This document shows positions 61,156-64,000 of a stretch of 64,000 nt of DNA, one piece after another. Made by a program: the position numbers and the translations under genes. The stretch is from Teretinema zuelzerae (GTDB lineage Bacteria > Spirochaetota > Spirochaetia > Treponematales > Treponemataceae), in the NCBI RefSeq assembly GCF_021021555.1, contig NZ_JAINWA010000001.1:682001-746000 (forward strand), written 5' to 3'. Numbering within the stretch: the stretch's first letter is position 1; each line of letters begins with the position of its first letter. The notes under the pieces were generated by a model that made no database searches, was not told the DNA's origin, and saw only the letters and a list, made by a program, of their open reading frames with translations.

Positions 61156-61169
61156 AACGTGCAGGTCAA
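61156..61169. other. 14-bp copy of the tRNA-Thr anticodon-arm 3' half; possible attachment-site remnant
   Basis: AACGTGCAGGTCAA is identical to tRNA bases 60495-60508 (anticodon-stem 3' strand plus variable arm). It lies 87 bases beyond the third element, at the border with A+T-richer DNA. No integrase gene is in the window. Confidence 0.4.
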
Positions 61170-61290
61170 AGAAAACTAAATCGTTGCTATATAAATAGTT
61201 AGTGTTTTTTTCTGAGTCAGAAAATGCGAATTGTGCAATGAATGTGCAATGGGAAAGCTCAGCTGGCTTTAAAAAACGTCCTGAACTAAA

Positions 61291-61324
61291 ACAAAAGGCC
61301 ATCCAGTAAACGCTGAATGGCCTT
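61291..61324 (-). terminator. terminator of the xylanase-antitoxin gene
   Basis: Minus strand: stem AAGGCCATTCAG/CTGGATGGCCTT with one mismatch, then TTTTGTTTT. It sits 20 bp after the stop codon. Confidence 0.8.
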
Positions 61325-61344
61325 AGTAAAACGAACCGGTAAGA

Positions 61345-61635
61345 TTAAACTGTAAGAATTTGTTCTACATATTCAGGATTTTTCGATACGATCTTTAACA
61401 GGGCTAAGGCCGGACCTTCCGGCTTTCGACGACCCTGCTCCCAATTTCGCAAGGTGGCAACACTTACTCCGATCATGTATGCAAAATCGGCTTGGGTTTT
61501 GTTACTGTGCTCGCGAATAGCCCGAATATCAGGGGCGTTCATTTCAAACCTTCGGCTTTCTTTCTGATGTCCCCTTTGAATTTTTCCAGCTTCTTTTATA
61601 CTGTCAACAAGCAATGCAAAATCATTGTCGTTCAT
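61345..61635 (-). CDS. HigA/NadS-type HTH antitoxin, able to start internally
   Basis: 96 residues in the same frame as the xylanase, beginning at an ATG (61635-61633) with its own strong site GAAGGAGGAACTAAA. HTH: IRAIREHSNKTQADFAYMIGVSVATLRNWEQGRRKPEGPALALLKI, the Xre-type domain of antitoxins paired with RelE/HigB toxins. The site and the ATGA overlap with the toxin remnant show that this was the second gene of a toxin-antitoxin operon. It may still be made on its own from this start. Confidence 0.75.
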   Translation of the reverse strand: MNDNDFALLVDSIKEAGKIQRGHQKESRRFEMNAPDIRAIREHSNKTQADFAYMIGVSVATLRNWEQGRRKPEGPALALLKIVSKNPEYVEQILTV

Positions 61636-63237
61636 TTTAGTTCCTCCTTCACAAGACGATTCAGGATTTTCTTTTGTTCCTGACTTAAATCTTCCTGCAG
61701 TGGTGTGAACCAATTTGACTTGGCTAATAGAAACGACACCTGTGGCCTGCCCAAGATTGAAAGCAAACTGCGATGCAGGATCGCTCTCGTTGGTCATCGT
61801 GAACACGAATTCATAATCCTGTTCAGACGAAGTCAAGTCGAATTCCTGCGAAGCATAGCTCGCCCATGGATTCGCCGACTGCTGGAACGAAACTTCAATT
61901 CGTCTTTCGGATTCTGCTTTTGCCTTAAAGGTCAGCTTGTACATCATGCCCTGGTCTAAACCCAATCCGTACTGCACCAGCTGAGGCTGATACGATTCAG
62001 CTCCAATGGTGGTTACGTTGATGGCGGCCATTCCGTTGCTCACGCTCGTCGAAGCCTCCGAATCACCCCAGTATTCTCCCTGACCTAAACGCCATGAGGC
62101 CGCGTCATTTTCAGCAATCACAGAACTCGTAGGAAAATCTCCATCCTTGATCAGATTCGCGGTACCTTCTCCAGACACCAAAGCAAACTTAGCCGTAACC
62201 GAACGATTTTCACTCATACTGACGGTGGTGGAAGTAGCGGAACCAGTGGCATCGCCATCCCAGCCAATAAACCTCCAACCTGTATTCGGAGTTGCCGTCA
62301 GTTCTACAGATGTATTGGGTGCATAGGAGCTTTTATCTGGAGTTTTGGTTACGGATCCCGCACCCGAGGGTGAAACATTTGATATCAGACTGAGTTCATC
62401 CACTGTGGTACTTCCACCAAAAGTCAAAAGATTTTTGGTCACTTTTGCAGATCCGTTCCCTTTTCCTCGACCTGTATTATCTTTACCCGAATAGGATTCT
62501 ACTTTCATGGCCACTTCGTACAGGGGGCAATCCATCATTTTCATGCCTGCTTTATCCCAGGCCTCGAAGTGTTTGGATACAGAAACTTTTCCACTTTGTC
62601 TATGGCTACTCGTGTTTTTGGGAACACTAAAATACTGTTTAAAATTACCTTTCCCAGTCAGCATCGCCTCGTTTAGCCTGTCGGCCACCCAGAACTCATA
62701 TTCAATCCCGTCAATCGTTCCACTACCATAGCGCTTTGCGTTTCGGCCACCTGAAGCGGGATTAAAAGAGCCACGGTCCTGAATGATATAGTATTCAATC
62801 TGATTGGAAAACGTGGCATTTTCATTCTTTTCTGTTTTTTTCGGTTTACTTCTCGCAGGGTAATAGGCCCATCCATAGATGCCAAGCATTTTGACATCAT
62901 CCGTGGAACTCCACGTTGCCGCAAAATCAACGGTGATTTTCCCCACATCCCTAGGAGTGGTAGTACTGGAAGCCCCCCATTTTTTGCCCGCTCGAAACAG
63001 AACGTTAATGGTCCCATTCCACTGGGCCTCGAATGTGCCGCCGTTTGGATCGGAACTGCCACCCGTGATTTTCATGATAGAAGTACCCACGTTGTCTTGG
63101 TTCCACAGTTCGTAGTCTATGCCATTGCAATTTCTAATAGTACTGGAAGTCCAAGTGCTGTAATCTTGCCCCCATGTGAGCGAAGCTCCCAATGCCACAC
63201 CTGCAAGTGCCGTGAATAGACATTTTTTGATACTCAT
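61345..63237 (-). CDS. GH11 endo-xylanase fused to an HTH antitoxin
   Basis: 630 residues. Signal peptide ~1-23 (FTALAGVALGASLTWG). GH11 jelly roll ~27-275 with nucleophile Glu148 (IEYYIIQD), acid/base Glu247 (MKVESYSG), and KVSVSKHFEAWDKAGM. A bacterial InlB-like repeat (~286-353) and a CBM4/9-like carbohydrate-binding domain (~360-511) follow. Residues ~512-534 are the remnant of a toxin gene read in another frame, and 535-630 an intact HTH antitoxin. The enzyme would cut xylan outside the cell. Codon use is A+T-richer than its neighbours and the layout recalls Fibrobacter-type fibre degraders, so transfer is likely. AAAGGGATTTGT precedes the ATG. Confidence 0.85.
   Translation of the reverse strand: MSIKKCLFTALAGVALGASLTWGQDYSTWTSSTIRNCNGIDYELWNQDNVGTSIMKITGGSSDPNGGTFEAQWNGTINVLFRAGKKWGASSTTTPRDVGKITVDFAATWSSTDDVKMLGIYGWAYYPARSKPKKTEKNENATFSNQIEYYIIQDRGSFNPASGGRNAKRYGSGTIDGIEYEFWVADRLNEAMLTGKGNFKQYFSVPKNTSSHRQSGKVSVSKHFEAWDKAGMKMMDCPLYEVAMKVESYSGKDNTGRGKGNGSAKVTKNLLTFGGSTTVDELSLISNVSPSGAGSVTKTPDKSSYAPNTSVELTATPNTGWRFIGWDGDATGSATSTTVSMSENRSVTAKFALVSGEGTANLIKDGDFPTSSVIAENDAASWRLGQGEYWGDSEASTSVSNGMAAINVTTIGAESYQPQLVQYGLGLDQGMMYKLTFKAKAESERRIEVSFQQSANPWASYASQEFDLTSSEQDYEFVFTMTNESDPASQFAFNLGQATGVVSISQVKLVHTTAGRFKSGTKENPESSCEGGTKMNDNDFALLVDSIKEAGKIQRGHQKESRRFEMNAPDIRAIREHSNKTQADFAYMIGVSVATLRNWEQGRRKPEGPALALLKIVSKNPEYVEQILTV
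61632..61691 (-). pseudogene. 3' remnant of a RelE/HigB-like toxin gene
   Basis: Read one base out of phase with the xylanase frame, the DNA encodes DLSQEQKKILNRLVKEELK and a TGA that overlaps the antitoxin ATG as ATGA. This is the usual ending of RelE-like toxins. The toxin's N-terminal and catalytic part is missing, replaced by the xylanase/CBM sequence; the exact junction lies a little upstream, about 61691-61725. Confidence 0.6.
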
Positions 63238-63374
63238 ACAAATCCCTTTAAAAAGTTTGAATTAAATATTTAACTGGAGGGAAACAAGTTTTACCAGTGC
63301 TTTAATTGCACCTTTAGTGTGGATAAAAGCATACCCACACCCAAATGTACCCATTCAATCCAATACATCGAGAA

Positions 63375-63476
63375 CTAGCTCTTAGTCGATACAGAGCCCT
63401 TTCCCGGCTTGCCTTGCGACTCAATCAGTTCCTTTGCCGCTTCGTCCATGGGGTTAAACCCTGTTGCCTTCGTCAT
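63375..63476 (-). CDS. 33-residue small ORF with a strong ribosome-binding site
   Basis: MTKATGFNPMDEAAKELIES, then QGKPGKGSVSTKS. The ATG follows GGAAAGGAGGCTCT, one of the best sites in the window. It lies 137 bp upstream of the xylanase gene on the same strand. No family recognised; it could be a leader peptide, a small secreted or regulatory peptide, or the 5' remnant of a longer gene. It is the only feature in the 63238-63700 stretch that I can support; an ORF on the other strand (63345-63557) lacks a site and looks spurious. Confidence 0.4.
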   Translation of the reverse strand: MTKATGFNPMDEAAKELIESQGKPGKGSVSTKS

Positions 63477-63708
63477 AGAGCCTCCTTTCCGCCTGCGTTG
63501 ACTTTCGGACGGAGATTATCCGTATCGTTTAATCGGTTTCGCCTTTCCGGATTGTAGAGATGACAAACATCATCAGTACGCTGTTAATACGCCCGAGTAT
63601 CTGCTAGCGATCCTCGCGCTCGTACTCATCGCACTGTATGTATATTACTGCAATTGCACTATTGCAAGCACAATGATGAATAGACCGCAAAAAAAACAAT
63701 ATCCAGAA

Positions 63709-63846
63709 TTGTAGACCCCTTTATCATAAGAGATACTGTTTGTCGGGTAGAGGATTCGCCTGAAAGAGGGATGCAGTCAGGCGGTGTGCGGATGAAGGGG
63801 GAGGCCGCAACCGTGTGCGGCCGGGGGGGAAGGCATTCCCCCCTTT
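63709..63846 (+). ncRNA. candidate structured small RNA with promoter and terminator
   Basis: -35 TTGTAG (63709-63714), 17-bp spacer, -10 GATACT (63732-63737), predicted start near 63744. Three hairpins follow: CGCCTGA/TCAGGCG (63757-63783), GGCCGCA/TGCGGCC (63803-63822) and GGGGGGAA/TTCCCCCC with loop GGCA (63824-63843), the last ending in TTT. No coding frame is evident. Not matched to a known riboswitch or RNA family by eye. Confidence 0.35.
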
Positions 63847-63867
63847 ATATGCCGAAGTCGTTATTCA

Positions 63868-63898
63868 TTGAGCAAGCGGCTTGATATTCTACTATAAT
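63868..63898 (+). promoter_or_regulatory. possible promoter of the last gene
   Basis: Perfect -10 TATAAT at 63893-63898; the best -35 is TTGAGC at 63868-63873 with a long 19-bp spacer. Confidence 0.4.
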
Positions 63899-63944
63899 AA
63901 CCACTGTTATTTTCGATGGAAAGGACCGCTATCGGGGAGTGCAT

Positions 63945-64000
63945 ATGAATATACGTTTCATCATTCATGAGTCATGCGAGGCGCCCGGCGCCTGTCTCAA
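63945..64000 (+). CDS. type 1 glutamine amidotransferase-like protein, 5' end only
   Basis: 18 full codons are visible: MNIRFIIHESCEAPGACL. This matches the opening of the GMP-synthase-like amidotransferase family (MxIxxIxHxxFExPGxI). GGGGAGTGCAT precedes the ATG, and the frame is open to the end of the window. Too little to say more. Confidence 0.5.
   Translation, partial: MNIRFIIHESCEAPGACL

Noticed and set aside
60526-61169. Long open frames on both strands across the tRNA-derived repeats
   Set aside because: They run through terminators and tRNA copies, have no ribosome-binding site, and arise because the repeat lacks stops in several frames.
63345-63557. 70-residue plus-strand open frame
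   Set aside because: No ribosome-binding site, Arg-rich composition typical of a shadow frame, and it opposes the better-supported 33-codon ORF.

Overview
The window reads as chromosome of a spirochaete, most likely a Treponema-like relative with fairly high G+C. Pointers are a PPi-dependent phosphofructokinase, a UMP kinase of the archaeal/spirochaete type, PilZ and Crp-like signalling proteins with TPR segments, FecR, PEGA and outer-membrane-barrel proteins, and lax spirochaetal signal peptides. Species assignment is inference; there is no rRNA in the window.

Layout. 1-4.3 kb: a MacB/LolCE-type export cluster (two FtsX-like permeases, a LolA-like protein, a putative barrel). 4.5-8.2 kb: a six-TM chemoreceptor and an ABC-F ATPase. 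8.2-14.2 kb (minus): a three-gene envelope operon headed by an M30-like metallopeptidase lipoprotein, a small membrane protein and an acyl-CoA ligase. 14.3-19.8 kb: recO, recJ, rpsU, a PilZ protein and a TPR protein. 19.8-24.3 kb (minus): DUF192, a secreted protein, a double-CNB regulator, FecR, murB. 24.4-31.1 kb: cysS, an ECF sigma/anti-sigma/TIG operon, UMP kinase, a glucosaminidase, radC. 31.2-41.8 kb: purine permease, PEGA protein, cardiolipin synthase, PPi-PFK with a histone-H1-like tail, HtrA, UvrB, a barrel protein. 41.8-47.9 kb: FAD oxidoreductase, a hypothetical, an MBL hydrolase, rpmB, pyruvate kinase, aldo/keto reductase. 47.9-55.9 kb: a ROK regulator, a 22-unit tandem repeat, a sugar ABC transporter operon ending in its LacI regulator, and a UDPGP-family protein. 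56-60.3 kb: YifB/ComM, a PHP phosphoesterase and a CNB-TPR / CNB-HTH gene pair.

60.4-64 kb is accessory. A tRNA-Thr(CGU) with a good promoter is followed by three ~140-bp inverted-repeat elements whose ends copy the tRNA 3' end, each followed by its own terminator. Then comes A+T-richer DNA with a GH11 xylanase fused in frame, through the remnant of a RelE-like toxin gene, to an HTH antitoxin. A 33-codon ORF, a possible structured small RNA and the start of an amidotransferase-like gene close the window.

Two themes stand out. First, at least eight first-of-unit genes have a -10 box ending only 6-10 nt before the start codon and no Shine-Dalgarno sequence, so leaderless transcription looks common here. 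Second, the tRNA-Thr locus looks like an insertion hot spot with an unusual tRNA-derived repeat family.
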